From the NCBI RefSeq assembly GCF_003308995.1, contig NZ_QFFJ01000001.1, forward strand, positions 1,302,001-1,366,000: a stretch of DNA of 64,000 nt, in the 5' to 3' direction. Under the pieces are notes generated by a model that worked only from the letters and a program-made list of their open reading frames with translations, was not told the DNA's origin and made no database searches. This DNA comes from Chitinophaga flava. GTDB taxonomy: Bacteria > Bacteroidota > Bacteroidia > Chitinophagales > Chitinophagaceae. A program made the translations under genes and the position numbers. This document shows, piece by piece, positions 44,619-52,882 of this stretch. Numbering within the stretch: the first letter of the stretch is position 1; every line of letters starts with the position of its first letter.

Positions 44619-46370
44619 TCAGGAAACAGCGCACGCCATATACCGGCAATTCAACAATTCCAACGCTGCACATGCATCCTCCAGTTGTGCCATAAACTTT
44701 TCTGTCGCGGCAGTCACGGTATCCGCCAACTTTTGGTAATACCGGATCCCTTCATTCAGATTATGAAAAAAGGCGGAATAATATTTTGTTTTCTTTGATA
44801 GCTGGTCTGAAAGGCTATCGTTTTCCAGGTGTTCCTTCAGATAGGCAATATATAACCGCATTTCCGCGATGAACATATGCGGCCTGTCGGGGTTGCTAAG
44901 AATATCGGCCCGGCCGTATATATGGTCCGTCATCGTTTGCAACGAAACTACCTTGGAAAAATTGACAATATTCGGTCCGGGACAAACGGTTACTGCATTC
45001 AGTGTTTTAACGAATTTCTCGTTATAATGGATTGCTGCGGCGTTACTCAGTCCTACACACAAACATTCCTTCTCCAGTACACTGTCACACTGCTTTTCAT
45101 ATTCAGCCTCGGGTAAATTCAGCGATTGCAGTTGAGCAATCTTTAACTGCTGGTATTTGCGCGAAGCTGTACAAATAGGCTCTGATGTAAATTCAGTATT
45201 AAACGTGAGGTGTTTCTCTGTACACGGACTTCCCGGCTTGCCTTTGGCGATGCGGGATAATCTTTCGCTTTCGCCGGTGGTACCTTTCAGGTAATGAAAC
45301 CGGGCGCCTAATGGAGAACTGTTGCTCAGTACCACATCCTTTTCCTTTGCGTCGCACAATAATTTCAGGGTCGCTTCATCGACTGTCGTAGCTTCAGGCA
45401 CCAGTAGAAAAGGTGTCCCCCATCCTGTACCTGCCACCTCATAATGATTACGCAGGAACTCATCTTCTTCGCAGGTGCCTATACCACCTTGTACCGAATA
45501 CTTCAGTTCAGGCGGGGCCGTTATCTCCCGGCCACTTTTCCGCTTTACAGCAGCCTGATACAGCTCAAACAAGGAAGCGACAAGTTCTTTCCTGTTGGCT
45601 TTGAATTCCTCCATGATAGGGCCCAGCAGAAACCCTTCTGTAGCAAAGGCATGTCCGCCGCAATTCAATCCGGATTCAATCCTGAACTCACTCACCCAGA
45701 TTCCTTTTTTAGCGAGGTATTTACCCTGGATCAGGGCAGAACGGTAATCACTCACTTTAACGATCACCTTCTTCCTGAAAACGCCTGCTGCATCTGCATC
45801 AAACTGGCTGCACTCTTCCAGGTAGTTATACAGCCTGGGGTCCATACCGGCAGAAAAAACGACAGATGAATCTGTAAGATCGCTGTTCACATACCCTTTC
45901 AGGGCTGTAATAGGGTCCACCGTTTTGGTCATGATGTTCACATCAATAGCGCCGGGCTTTATCTGCGTGCGTAAAAAGGCCTGCAGGTCCAGTTTCTCAG
46001 CGGTATTAGTGACATGAAGCATCTTTGTATAAAGATTCTTCAGCAGGGAGTCCTCCGGCAGCATTTCAAAATACTTTACTATTTCAGAACCCTTTTCAAA
46101 TGCAGCTTTCCTCAGTTTTTCCACCTGAGACTGGACAATTGTATTGACAAGGTTCAGGTAATCGGTGATCCTTTTTTCCCGATGGTTTTCTTCATAATCA
46201 GCTATAGGCGTATACTCCTGGTTGATGGTGGGATAATAATGTTTTCTCATCATTTCCATCAGCCGGTCTTCCACAATTGAAATAACTGACGAGATACCAT
46301 AACGCGCCACTTTTATCGGGCTATCGACCGTGTAGGCCAATCCCATTACCGGGATATGAAATGTATGCAT
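44619..46370 (-). CDS. Large protein with nitronate-monooxygenase/IMPDH-like TIM-barrel features and Cys clusters
   Basis: A 583-aa cytoplasmic protein. The middle resembles FMN-dependent TIM-barrel enzymes: GLNCGGHAFATEGFLLGP, then YSVQGGIGTCEEDEFLRNHY and GTGWGTPFLLVPEATTVDEA, comparable to the GGH and GGIGT...GT phosphate-binding segments of nitronate monooxygenases. It is longer than that family, with N- and C-terminal helical extensions and several Cys (SPCTEKHL, PICTASRKY, CDSVLEKECLCVGLSNAA, TVCPGPNIVNF) that could bind a cluster. Function unknown; flavin use is inferred. Its ATG is one base after the stop of a 50-codon ORF, suggesting translational coupling. Confidence 0.6.
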   Translation of the reverse strand: MHTFHIPVMGLAYTVDSPIKVARYGISSVISIVEDRLMEMMRKHYYPTINQEYTPIADYEENHREKRITDYLNLVNTIVQSQVEKLRKAAFEKGSEIVKYFEMLPEDSLLKNLYTKMLHVTNTAEKLDLQAFLRTQIKPGAIDVNIMTKTVDPITALKGYVNSDLTDSSVVFSAGMDPRLYNYLEECSQFDADAAGVFRKKVIVKVSDYRSALIQGKYLAKKGIWVSEFRIESGLNCGGHAFATEGFLLGPIMEEFKANRKELVASLFELYQAAVKRKSGREITAPPELKYSVQGGIGTCEEDEFLRNHYEVAGTGWGTPFLLVPEATTVDEATLKLLCDAKEKDVVLSNSSPLGARFHYLKGTTGESERLSRIAKGKPGSPCTEKHLTFNTEFTSEPICTASRKYQQLKIAQLQSLNLPEAEYEKQCDSVLEKECLCVGLSNAAAIHYNEKFVKTLNAVTVCPGPNIVNFSKVVSLQTMTDHIYGRADILSNPDRPHMFIAEMRLYIAYLKEHLENDSLSDQLSKKTKYYSAFFHNLNEGIRYYQKLADTVTAATEKFMAQLEDACAALELLNCRYMACAVS

Positions 46371-46371
46371 G

Positions 46372-46524
46372 CTACTTATTTTTTAGTCTTCTCTTCTCCA
46401 TATATGTTTCCTGCCAAAACCCAGTTGGCTGTCTGTCATCTTTAAGGGGTATGTTGTCTTCGTTTATGCAACAGACAGTGGCACAGGTCTGCTGTTCCAG
46501 GAAACCGGTTATCGTTTTATTCAT
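46372..46524 (-). CDS. 50-codon ORF resembling the N terminus of PNPOx-like proteins
   Basis: Encodes MNKTITGFLEQQTCATVCCI then NEDNIPLKDDRQPTGFWQ and a basic tail. The start resembles the opening strand of pyridoxamine-5'-phosphate-oxidase-like split-barrel proteins (FLxxQTCATICCxDExGxP), but the rest of the barrel is missing. Its stop is one base before the TIM-barrel gene start. It may be a truncated gene or a small coupled protein. Confidence 0.4.
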   Translation of the reverse strand: MNKTITGFLEQQTCATVCCINEDNIPLKDDRQPTGFWQETYMEKRRLKNK

Positions 46525-46582
46525 CTCAGCTTTCTTTTCGATGCCTCGTTACCTCAGCGTAAATAATTCCTGCCCATCCGGG

Positions 46583-46729
46583 CTACACATGACATTTCGG
46601 GCCTTCCGCCGGGTCCATTGACAATCCCTTCCCGTTGCTGGTAATGATTATATAGGTATGTATCCCTCGCAAGGGGCCTCCCCTGTTACGGGGATGAAGC
46701 AGGTTGTTTATAAGATCCCATTTCGCCAT
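46583..46729 (-). CDS. 48-codon micro-ORF in the leader of the TIM-barrel operon
   Basis: Encodes MAKWDLINNLLHPRNRGGPL then RGIHTYIIITSNGKGLS and GPKCHV. It begins 19 bases after the -7 box at 46748. No family recognised; a leader or small protein is possible. Confidence 0.35.
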   Translation of the reverse strand: MAKWDLINNLLHPRNRGGPLRGIHTYIIITSNGKGLSMDPAEGPKCHV

Positions 46730-46747
46730 AAAACAGTATTCATGGAG

Positions 46748-46780
46748 CAAATATATCTATTAAGGATAATTTTATCCTTA
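46748..46780 (-). promoter_or_regulatory. Promoter with 9+2+9 palindromic operator
   Basis: On the minus strand TATATTTG (46755-46748) matches TAnnTTTG. Immediately upstream, TAAGGATAA and TTATCCTTA (46761-46769 and 46772-46780) form a perfect dyad with a 2-base spacer, filling the -10/-33 spacer where a dimeric regulator could act. Confidence 0.6.
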
Positions 46781-46890
46781 TTTATTTTTTAAAAGTATAA
46801 TTTTAAATGAAGAGGCCCCGGGAGTCGCTAATTCCCTCAATCTATATATTTAAAATAAATTACATGTTTTAAAGCCAGGAATAAATATTA

Positions 46891-46920
46891 AAAAGGACCG
46901 ACCTTTTGGGCAGTCCTTTT
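46891..46920 (-). terminator. Terminator of the NTase-lectin gene
   Basis: AAAAGGAC (46891-46898) pairs with GTCCTTTT (46913-46920); on the minus strand a TTTTTAATATTT tract follows. It lies about 100 bases after the stop at 47018. Confidence 0.65.
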
Positions 46921-47017
46921 CAATGATGAGATAACTATCATTATTTTGAGCCTGTAGTATTTTTTATGACACGTTCCTGAACCGCTACCTTATTTTCATT
47001 TGTAACAGCAGCTGGCT

Positions 47018-48604
47018 TCATGGCACTTCTACAAAATACCATTTCTGATTATTACCACCATTATCACCCCATTGTTCCACTACCGCATTATCATCATATG
47101 AAGCGCCTGTAACATCCAGCAACAAGCCACTTCTCTTACACACCAGTTGATACAACTTTTTGTTATCAGCATCTACATATCCTAAAAACACCAGTTCCCA
47201 TTTTTGGTTATCAGCATTACCAAAGCCGTACTGTATAACCGCTGTTCCCGGCAGATATGATCCACCGAAAACATCCATTACTTTTTTACTCTTCAGATTT
47301 TTAGCAACATAATAGAATTTTCCCTGAGCTGCCTCAATATTGCCCATTTCCCATTTTTTAATGGAATCGTTGCTGTAGCTATATTGTACAATCGTATCGC
47401 CATCGGCCACACCTCCGTTCTTGGGATAAATGAGCTTCTTACTGTGCCAGGAATAAATGTTGTAAATGCCCGGAGCCAGATTATTGAAATCCGGCAATAC
47501 ATTACTTAATGCCGCCAGTCCTCTGTTCAAACTCGTACTGGGCAACGTTGCAACATAATGTAAGGTATCAGATAATTTTTTCAGGGAATCACAAAATTTT
47601 GTCAGTGAAGCCGGGCTCATTTTTCTCAGTACATTGGGGTCCATAGATGTATAAAATGGTACATCCAGGTGAGCGCCTGCTACAGAGGAACAGTTGTTAT
47701 TAAATATATTTCTACGCAAACTATCTACTTCAGCTATCAGTATGCCCAGCCGGTAATCGGTCGTTGACGGAGGAATCCAGTTATAAGCGCCTATCAGGTA
47801 AGTAATAGACGGCGGAACATTATCCTGACTAGTATCCTTATTCGCGTATTTATTCCAGTACTTCAGCATCTTACAAACACTCAGTACTCTGTCACCGGTC
47901 GTAGTTCCTTCCGGAAATTTCCCGTTAAAACCCCCAACGAAACTTGGTGACTCTGTCTCCTCCCAGGTGGCCCCGCCTATCGCGTTATCACTTGTTGTCC
48001 CCCACGCCATCTGGGAACACAATTTAGCTGGATGGCAATTCGGGTTTTGAGGATTATTCAACTGGTTAAAAGATCCTAAATCCATGTGGTAATCCAGCCG
48101 GGTACCATCAGGGAAAGTAGTATCAGCCTTGATTTCTATAACAGGATCTTTCATTGTAAGATAGTAGTGGGAATTGGCGGTATTGGTGAAAAGACCTGTT
48201 AACCAGCTTTGGACCTGCGTTTTAAATGTAAAGGCCGAAATAGTAGCCTGCGCGCCGTTGTCTATCTTAAAAAGCATATTAAGGTCCAGATCTGATGCCT
48301 GGCCATCACCAATACTTCTGACAGGAGTATTAGTGCCATAACCACCCACTATGAGAAAGTTGAAATTCGAAAATGTTTTGCCGGGGAAAGTGGAAGTTAG
48401 TCTGGTTTTGAGGCTTGAGCTGTCTTTTACTATTCTATTATACTGGTACATTAAAACCTCTTTGTCGCGTGGATTGCTGGTAACAAATCTCGTGTAAGAT
48501 GTGAAATAGGGTTCCAGCGCAGAGGCTATTTGAGCAGATACAGAAATGGTGGAACAAATAAGTCCAACCAGCAATAGGGCTGTGTTAAAAAAGAGCTTTT
48601 TCAT
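47018..48604 (-). CDS. Secreted CD-NTase-like nucleotidyltransferase fused to a ricin-type lectin domain
   Basis: A 528-aa protein with a Sec signal peptide (KKLFFNTALLLVGLICSTIS, VSAQ). Residues about 28-290 look like a cGAS/DncV-type nucleotidyltransferase: VGGYGTNTPVR (Gly87-Thr91) then SDLDLNMLF with Asp105 and Asp107, the GS...DxD active site, a third acidic residue in TRLDYHMDLGSF (Asp171 or Asp175), and a helical segment VLSVCKMLKYWNKYA...PSITYLIGAY like the substrate-binding helix of CD-NTases. Residues about 385-528 are ricin-type beta-trefoil repeats with KKW and two QKW motifs. CD-NTases normally act inside cells, so an exported one with a glycan-binding tail suggests an effector or toxin. 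The catalytic state is unproven. Confidence 0.72.
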   Translation of the reverse strand: MKKLFFNTALLLVGLICSTISVSAQIASALEPYFTSYTRFVTSNPRDKEVLMYQYNRIVKDSSSLKTRLTSTFPGKTFSNFNFLIVGGYGTNTPVRSIGDGQASDLDLNMLFKIDNGAQATISAFTFKTQVQSWLTGLFTNTANSHYYLTMKDPVIEIKADTTFPDGTRLDYHMDLGSFNQLNNPQNPNCHPAKLCSQMAWGTTSDNAIGGATWEETESPSFVGGFNGKFPEGTTTGDRVLSVCKMLKYWNKYANKDTSQDNVPPSITYLIGAYNWIPPSTTDYRLGILIAEVDSLRRNIFNNNCSSVAGAHLDVPFYTSMDPNVLRKMSPASLTKFCDSLKKLSDTLHYVATLPSTSLNRGLAALSNVLPDFNNLAPGIYNIYSWHSKKLIYPKNGGVADGDTIVQYSYSNDSIKKWEMGNIEAAQGKFYYVAKNLKSKKVMDVFGGSYLPGTAVIQYGFGNADNQKWELVFLGYVDADNKKLYQLVCKRSGLLLDVTGASYDDNAVVEQWGDNGGNNQKWYFVEVP

Positions 48605-48720
48605 AACGTTTTTTTAAGGGTCACTCATAGCTGTCCGGATAGCTCTTAATTAACAGCAATATCGTTTAAGGTACTGAATCCACCATGCACGTGATAAAAG
48701 AAGCATGTCTTGTAGCACGC

Positions 48721-48754
48721 AAAAGCCTTGTAAGCATTAACTTACAAGGCTTTT
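48721..48754 (-). terminator. Terminator of the serine-hydrolase gene
   Basis: A perfect 14-bp stem AAAAGCCTTGTAAG with CTTACAAGGCTTTT and 6-nt loop, 31 bases after the stop at 48786. Confidence 0.88.
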
Positions 48755-48785
48755 GTAATTTCCGGATAAACGAAAAGCGGTTGTT

Positions 48786-49895
48786 TTATTTCTTCACTGC
48801 GCTCAGCACTTCTTCTACCAGCACTTTACCAATGATATCTGTTTCATCATTATAATATCCGGCAGTCATCACTACTTCCAGATCGAGAGAAGGTATCATT
48901 GAAATTATCTGACCACCGTTGCCTGCAGCTTGTGCCATATCTACCTGTTGCCCGGCTATCTGCGGCCGCGAGCACCAGAATTGAAAACCGTAGCCTACAC
49001 CATCTTCGCTGCTGTTGACAATCCAGCGGGTAGACTGCGCAATCCAGGATGCAGGAAGCAGCTGCTGCCCCTCCCATTGTCCCTGCTGCATATACAGCCG
49101 GCCTACTTTAGCCATATCAATCGGGCGCATACGAAGACCGGAAGGCATCCACGTAATACCATCCGCACGTGTAGTCCAGAAGAACTTCTCTATCCCCAGC
49201 GGTTGGAAAAGATAACGGCTGGCAAATTCCCGTATAGTCATGCCCGTACTTCTTTCTACTATCTGTCCGAGCAGATGGGTATTACCGCCGCTATAGTTAA
49301 AAACAGTGCCGGGTTTAGCAGCGCTTTTACATTGTAATACAAAACCGGTAGGATCTTGTGCCTCCAGCATTTGTCGCTCGCTGTTGGCAGGGTCTGCATA
49401 AGATATACGCTCATTCCAGTCAAGCCCGGAGCTCATCGTCAGCAGATGACGGATGGTGATATCGGCTTTATCACCTGTAGCGTATTGTTTGTAGCCAGGG
49501 AAATAATCGAATATCTTGTCATCTATGCTTTTGATCTTCCCTTGCTTCAGCGCAATGCCCACACAGGCAGATACGATGCTTTTGGTAACGCTCCTGCAAT
49601 CATGCAGACTATCCCTCGTATGGGGTACTTTGCCTACCGGATTGGGAAAAACAGCATCCTCTCCGGCGAAATAGTGTTCATATATGAGTTTGTTTTTTCG
49701 GAGAATGATAAGACTGTGAATGTTGTACTTACCACTGTTAATCTCGTTTTCCAGTTTGAGGATTTTTTCTTTGTCTATGTTGGCTTCTTCAAAGGTGCCT
49801 GTTTCCTGGTCTGGTGTTTCCGGAAGTGGATCTTCATTTGTTTTGTGACAGGAAAAACATATGACAGCCAGTAGAATGGGAATAATGGTTCTCAT
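48786..49895 (-). CDS. Class C beta-lactamase-like serine hydrolase, lipoprotein
   Basis: A 369-aa lipoprotein (VICFSC, Cys16). SVTKSIVSACVGIAL holds the SxxK nucleophile motif and FNYSGGNTHLLGQIVE the YxG/YxN-like Tyr, in the usual order for the class C beta-lactamase/DD-peptidase superfamily (PF00144). Members hydrolyse esters, amides or D-amino-acid peptides; this one is exported and membrane-anchored. It is monocistronic, divergent from the AraC/GyrI regulator. True beta-lactamase action is not implied. Confidence 0.9.
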   Translation of the reverse strand: MRTIIPILLAVICFSCHKTNEDPLPETPDQETGTFEEANIDKEKILKLENEINSGKYNIHSLIILRKNKLIYEHYFAGEDAVFPNPVGKVPHTRDSLHDCRSVTKSIVSACVGIALKQGKIKSIDDKIFDYFPGYKQYATGDKADITIRHLLTMSSGLDWNERISYADPANSERQMLEAQDPTGFVLQCKSAAKPGTVFNYSGGNTHLLGQIVERSTGMTIREFASRYLFQPLGIEKFFWTTRADGITWMPSGLRMRPIDMAKVGRLYMQQGQWEGQQLLPASWIAQSTRWIVNSSEDGVGYGFQFWCSRPQIAGQQVDMAQAAGNGGQIISMIPSLDLEVVMTAGYYNDETDIIGKVLVEEVLSAVKK

Positions 49896-50043
49896 AATAA
49901 AGATTTTAAAAAATGGTTATGGGGAATTCCCGCTAAAAAACATGCATGCATGATTACGACGGGAAGAGAACGGTTCACCCCTATGCGGCGGTAAAAAAAT
50001 TCAGTTTTCACTTTAATTCCGGAAATTTGTATTGCTAAAAAGC

Positions 50044-50886
50044 ATGGGAATGAATGGGAACAGCTCCTCCAATCTGCATTGTGTTTATAACACACTCCAC
50101 TTTATTGAAAAAAACTATGACCAGCCCATTTCAATAAAGCAACTGGAAGAGGTGTCACATTACTCCTACCGGAATATTCAACGGATTTTTAAATATACCT
50201 GCGGAGAAACCATTGGCGCGTATCAGAAAAGACTCAGGGTAGAGAACGCATATAAATTAATGTTATACACGAAAGAAAACATCACTTCCATTGCGCTCAA
50301 AGTCGGATTCGCCAACCTGGCTTCGTTCTCCAAAGCTTTTAAACAACAATTCAACTGCTCCCCCAAAGAAGCGAAGTCCAACAAAACACTGTTATTCAGC
50401 GAAGCTGATATTACGCCGGTTGAATCCGATATAATATTACAGCCTGAGATCATTTACCTGCCATCTGTTCAGGTATATTATGAAAGCGCATTCATCCCAT
50501 ATGAAAACAATGAAATTGAATTGTTATGGGAGCGGTTCATGCAGTATGACTTTGGGGGTACCGGTACAACTTACTTTGGAGTGATAGCCGATGAGCCGCT
50601 AATCAGAGAGAAACTGGATTGCAGGTATGATGCCTGCTCTTCCATACAGGCAAAACATAAAACCCTCCCTTCCAAAATGATACTGGGCGGCCGGTACGCA
50701 CGGTTTATTCACACAGGGACTTATGAAACAATAGAAGAAACATATAAAAATATTTATTCAGGCTGGATACTGGAATCAGAACTGGAGTTTGGCCATACAC
50801 CTATTATTGAGAGATATATCAAACATCCGGATAATACCGACACGGAAGAAGAACAACTGACAGATATACTATTACCGGTTAAATGA
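50044..50886 (+). CDS. AraC-type regulator with C-terminal GyrI-like effector domain
   Basis: About 280 aa from the ATG at 50044 (a TTG at 50032 is also in frame). The N-terminal ~105 residues are an AraC double helix-turn-helix (ISIKQLEEVSHYSYRNIQRI, then ITSIALKVGFANLASFSKAF). The rest is a GyrI-like/SOUL-type ligand-binding domain ending ERYIKHPDNTDTEEEQLTDI, as in Rob and BmrR-like regulators that bind drugs or small hydrophobic compounds. Divergent from the serine-hydrolase gene, a likely target. Confidence 0.9.
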   Translation: MGMNGNSSSNLHCVYNTLHFIEKNYDQPISIKQLEEVSHYSYRNIQRIFKYTCGETIGAYQKRLRVENAYKLMLYTKENITSIALKVGFANLASFSKAFKQQFNCSPKEAKSNKTLLFSEADITPVESDIILQPEIIYLPSVQVYYESAFIPYENNEIELLWERFMQYDFGGTGTTYFGVIADEPLIREKLDCRYDACSSIQAKHKTLPSKMILGGRYARFIHTGTYETIEETYKNIYSGWILESELEFGHTPIIERYIKHPDNTDTEEEQLTDILLPVK

Positions 50887-50907
50887 GATTGTCAATTTCG
50901 GACAACA

Positions 50908-50934
50908 TTGCACTCGCGTATTCGCCTAGTTTTG
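50908..50934 (+). promoter_or_regulatory. Promoter of the deiminase gene
   Basis: TAGTTTTG (50927-50934) matches TAnnTTTG with TTG at 50908-50910, 16 bases upstream. It overlaps the first codons of the longest frame and supports a start at 50967 or 50976. Confidence 0.55.
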
Positions 50935-50966
50935 TTGTATTGGAAAACAAAGCAACATTATTAATC

Positions 50967-52103
50967 ATGTGTAAAATGGAAAATCTACTCTTACTGTTAC
51001 CAGCACTTTTATTATCCTGTAATAAAGAAGTGGCCTCCCTGACGCCGGATCCCGGCCCAGGCCCGGCTCCGTCCGATACAGCCATCATGTATACTATGCC
51101 GGAAGAATCCAGTCCTCATGAAGGTACCTGGCTTCAGTGGCCTCATCAGTATCAATATGGCAACACTTACCGCAATCGTCTGGATGCCACCTGGATAGCC
51201 ATGGCTAAAGAACTGGTACAGGGTGAAAAAGTCCATATCGTTGCTTACGATCAAACCGAACAGGAAAGGATCACCTCTCTGCTGGAACAGGAAGCGGTAC
51301 CTTTAAAAAATATAGACTTCAGCATTTATCCCACAGATGATGTATGGGCAAGAGATAACGGGCCCATCTTTGTAAAAGATAAAAGCGGCAAGTTACTGAT
51401 TGAAGACTGGGGCTTTAATGGCTGGGGCCGGAAAGCAGCTTATACCAACTGCAATGCCATACCCTCAAAAATCGCCGCTGACAAAGGTTCCGCAGTCATC
51501 GACCTTAATAATGTGATGGTCAATGAAGGAGGTAGCGTGGAAATTGATGGAAAAGGAACATTAATGGCCTGCAAAAGTTCTGTCTTAAACAACAATCGGA
51601 ACCCCGGCATGACACAACAGCAGGCAGAAGCAATATTCACCAAATATCTCGGTATTACCAAGTTCATCTGGCTGGAAGGTAAGGCAGGACTCGATATCAC
51701 GGATATGCACATAGATGGATTTGCAAGGTTCGCCAATCCTTCTACCATCATAACCATGAACAATGATGACCTGATCTACTGGCAGGTACCTCAGGATGAT
51801 ATCAATAAATTATACGCTGCTACCAACAAGGCTTCTGCTACCTACAAATTTGTAAAAGTACCGCTTACACAAAATGATGTGGTAACCACCTATGGGAAAA
51901 ACCTGGGTAAAGCGTCCTATATCAACTATTACATCGCCAACAACAGCGTGCTGGTACCAGTATATAATGATCCTAATGATGCAGTGGCTATGAACATCAT
52001 TCAAAAACTGTATCCTGATAAAAAAGTGGTAGGGATCGATTGCCGCAATCTGTTTGCCAATGGAGGCATGGTACACTGTGTAACACAACAACAACCTCGG
52101 TAA
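50967..52103 (+). CDS. Exported agmatine deiminase/peptidylarginine deiminase-family lipoprotein
   Basis: About 378 aa from 50967 (50976 also possible); an upstream in-frame ATG at 50883 precedes the promoter. Lipobox ALLLSC, then a Pro-rich linker. The PAD_porph domain (PF04371) shows DDVWARDNGP, the His in DMHIDGFARF, and the catalytic Cys in NGGMVHC at the C terminus, so the guanidino-hydrolysing site is complete. Cytoplasmic agmatine deiminases are not exported; this one is anchored outside, closer in location to the Porphyromonas peptidylarginine deiminase. The substrate may be agmatine, arginine or peptide arginines. Confidence 0.88.
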   Translation: MCKMENLLLLLPALLLSCNKEVASLTPDPGPGPAPSDTAIMYTMPEESSPHEGTWLQWPHQYQYGNTYRNRLDATWIAMAKELVQGEKVHIVAYDQTEQERITSLLEQEAVPLKNIDFSIYPTDDVWARDNGPIFVKDKSGKLLIEDWGFNGWGRKAAYTNCNAIPSKIAADKGSAVIDLNNVMVNEGGSVEIDGKGTLMACKSSVLNNNRNPGMTQQQAEAIFTKYLGITKFIWLEGKAGLDITDMHIDGFARFANPSTIITMNNDDLIYWQVPQDDINKLYAATNKASATYKFVKVPLTQNDVVTTYGKNLGKASYINYYIANNSVLVPVYNDPNDAVAMNIIQKLYPDKKVVGIDCRNLFANGGMVHCVTQQQPR

Positions 52104-52128
52104 TATCCATATATTCAGTGCTCGTAAA

Positions 52129-52169
52129 AAAGCCATAGCACTCCTGCAAAGGAATAATGCTATGGCTTT
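52129..52169. terminator. Bidirectional terminator
   Basis: AAAGCCATAGCA pairs with TGCTATGGCTTT (12 bp) across a 17-nt loop, between the convergent deiminase and lipoprotein genes. Confidence 0.8.
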
Positions 52170-52200
52170 ATACAATTGTGTTAGAATAAAATCAATCTGG

Positions 52201-52797
52201 TTAGTTAATAGCTGCTATGTTCTTTTTGGCAATTTTGAATTTACCTTCAGTAATCTCCTTCTCACTTCTTACACCTTCGGCATTGGTTCCTTTCGCTGTT
52301 CCACTGAAAGTACCTTCCACAAATTCACCATCATAACTGGTAATCTCGATCTTGAAGGTGGTTGGGGCATCCGGATCCTTTAGATTTGTGCCTGAAGCAT
52401 AGAAGTAATCCTGAAGGCCATGATCCGGAGTAGATATCTGCCATTGAATGGCATTATCAATACCTGGAGACTTAACATAAACTCCCTTTTTGATTTCATG
52501 TCCTTCAAGGTGGATTCTTAAATAAAGCAGGGCCTTTCCTTTTTGTTTTGCCGCTTCCTTATCCACGCCGTTTATTTCAAACAAGGAGGATTCAGGATTG
52601 GTTTTTTGAATAGCGCCTTTGGCAGTCAGCGAATCGACATAGGTAACGCCATCCAATTTCATACTAATCCATTCAACAGATGGTTTTTTTTCAATGGGTG
52701 GTTCTACTTTGGGTTCGTTGTGGTCTTTCTTGCAAGCAGCAGAAAGTAGAATCATAAGCATAAATGCTGGTACAGCTAGTGGTTTCAGTGGTTTCAT
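52201..52797 (-). CDS. Lipoprotein, DUF6252-like, downstream copy of a tandem pair
   Basis: About 198 aa from 52797 (an ATG at 52809 adds MLND). Lipobox ILLSAAC followed by KKDHNEPKVEPP, identical to its neighbour. The body has strands EWISMKLDGVTYVDSL, then FVEGTFSGTAKGTN and EKEITEGKFKI, like DUF6252-type lipoproteins. It is roughly 60 percent alike to the copy at 52883 by eye, with near-identical DNA at the signal and 5' region. Function unknown; possibly surface-exposed and diversifying. Confidence 0.75.
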   Translation of the reverse strand: MKPLKPLAVPAFMLMILLSAACKKDHNEPKVEPPIEKKPSVEWISMKLDGVTYVDSLTAKGAIQKTNPESSLFEINGVDKEAAKQKGKALLYLRIHLEGHEIKKGVYVKSPGIDNAIQWQISTPDHGLQDYFYASGTNLKDPDAPTTFKIEITSYDGEFVEGTFSGTAKGTNAEGVRSEKEITEGKFKIAKKNIAAIN

Positions 52798-52882
52798 ATC
52801 GTTTAACATTTAATAAAGACAATTCCGTCTGGTGACGGCAATTTTTAGATACAATTGTGTCAGAAATAAACTAATCTGGTTA

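Larger units (their letters stand above)
46525..47017. other. Regulatory stretch upstream of the TIM-barrel operon
   Basis: About 490 bases containing a 48-codon minus ORF (46583-46729), a -7 box with palindrome (46748-46780), and a terminator (46891-46920) for the gene ending at 47018. The remaining ~170 bases show nothing more. Confidence 0.5.

Noticed and set aside
46361..46621. 86-codon plus-strand frame
   Set aside because: It overlaps the coupled micro-ORF and regulatory region on the minus strand and shows no family features.
47018..48604. Part of a CBASS operon
   Set aside because: The protein is exported and has no effector, ubiquitin-like or TRIP13/HORMA partner beside it.
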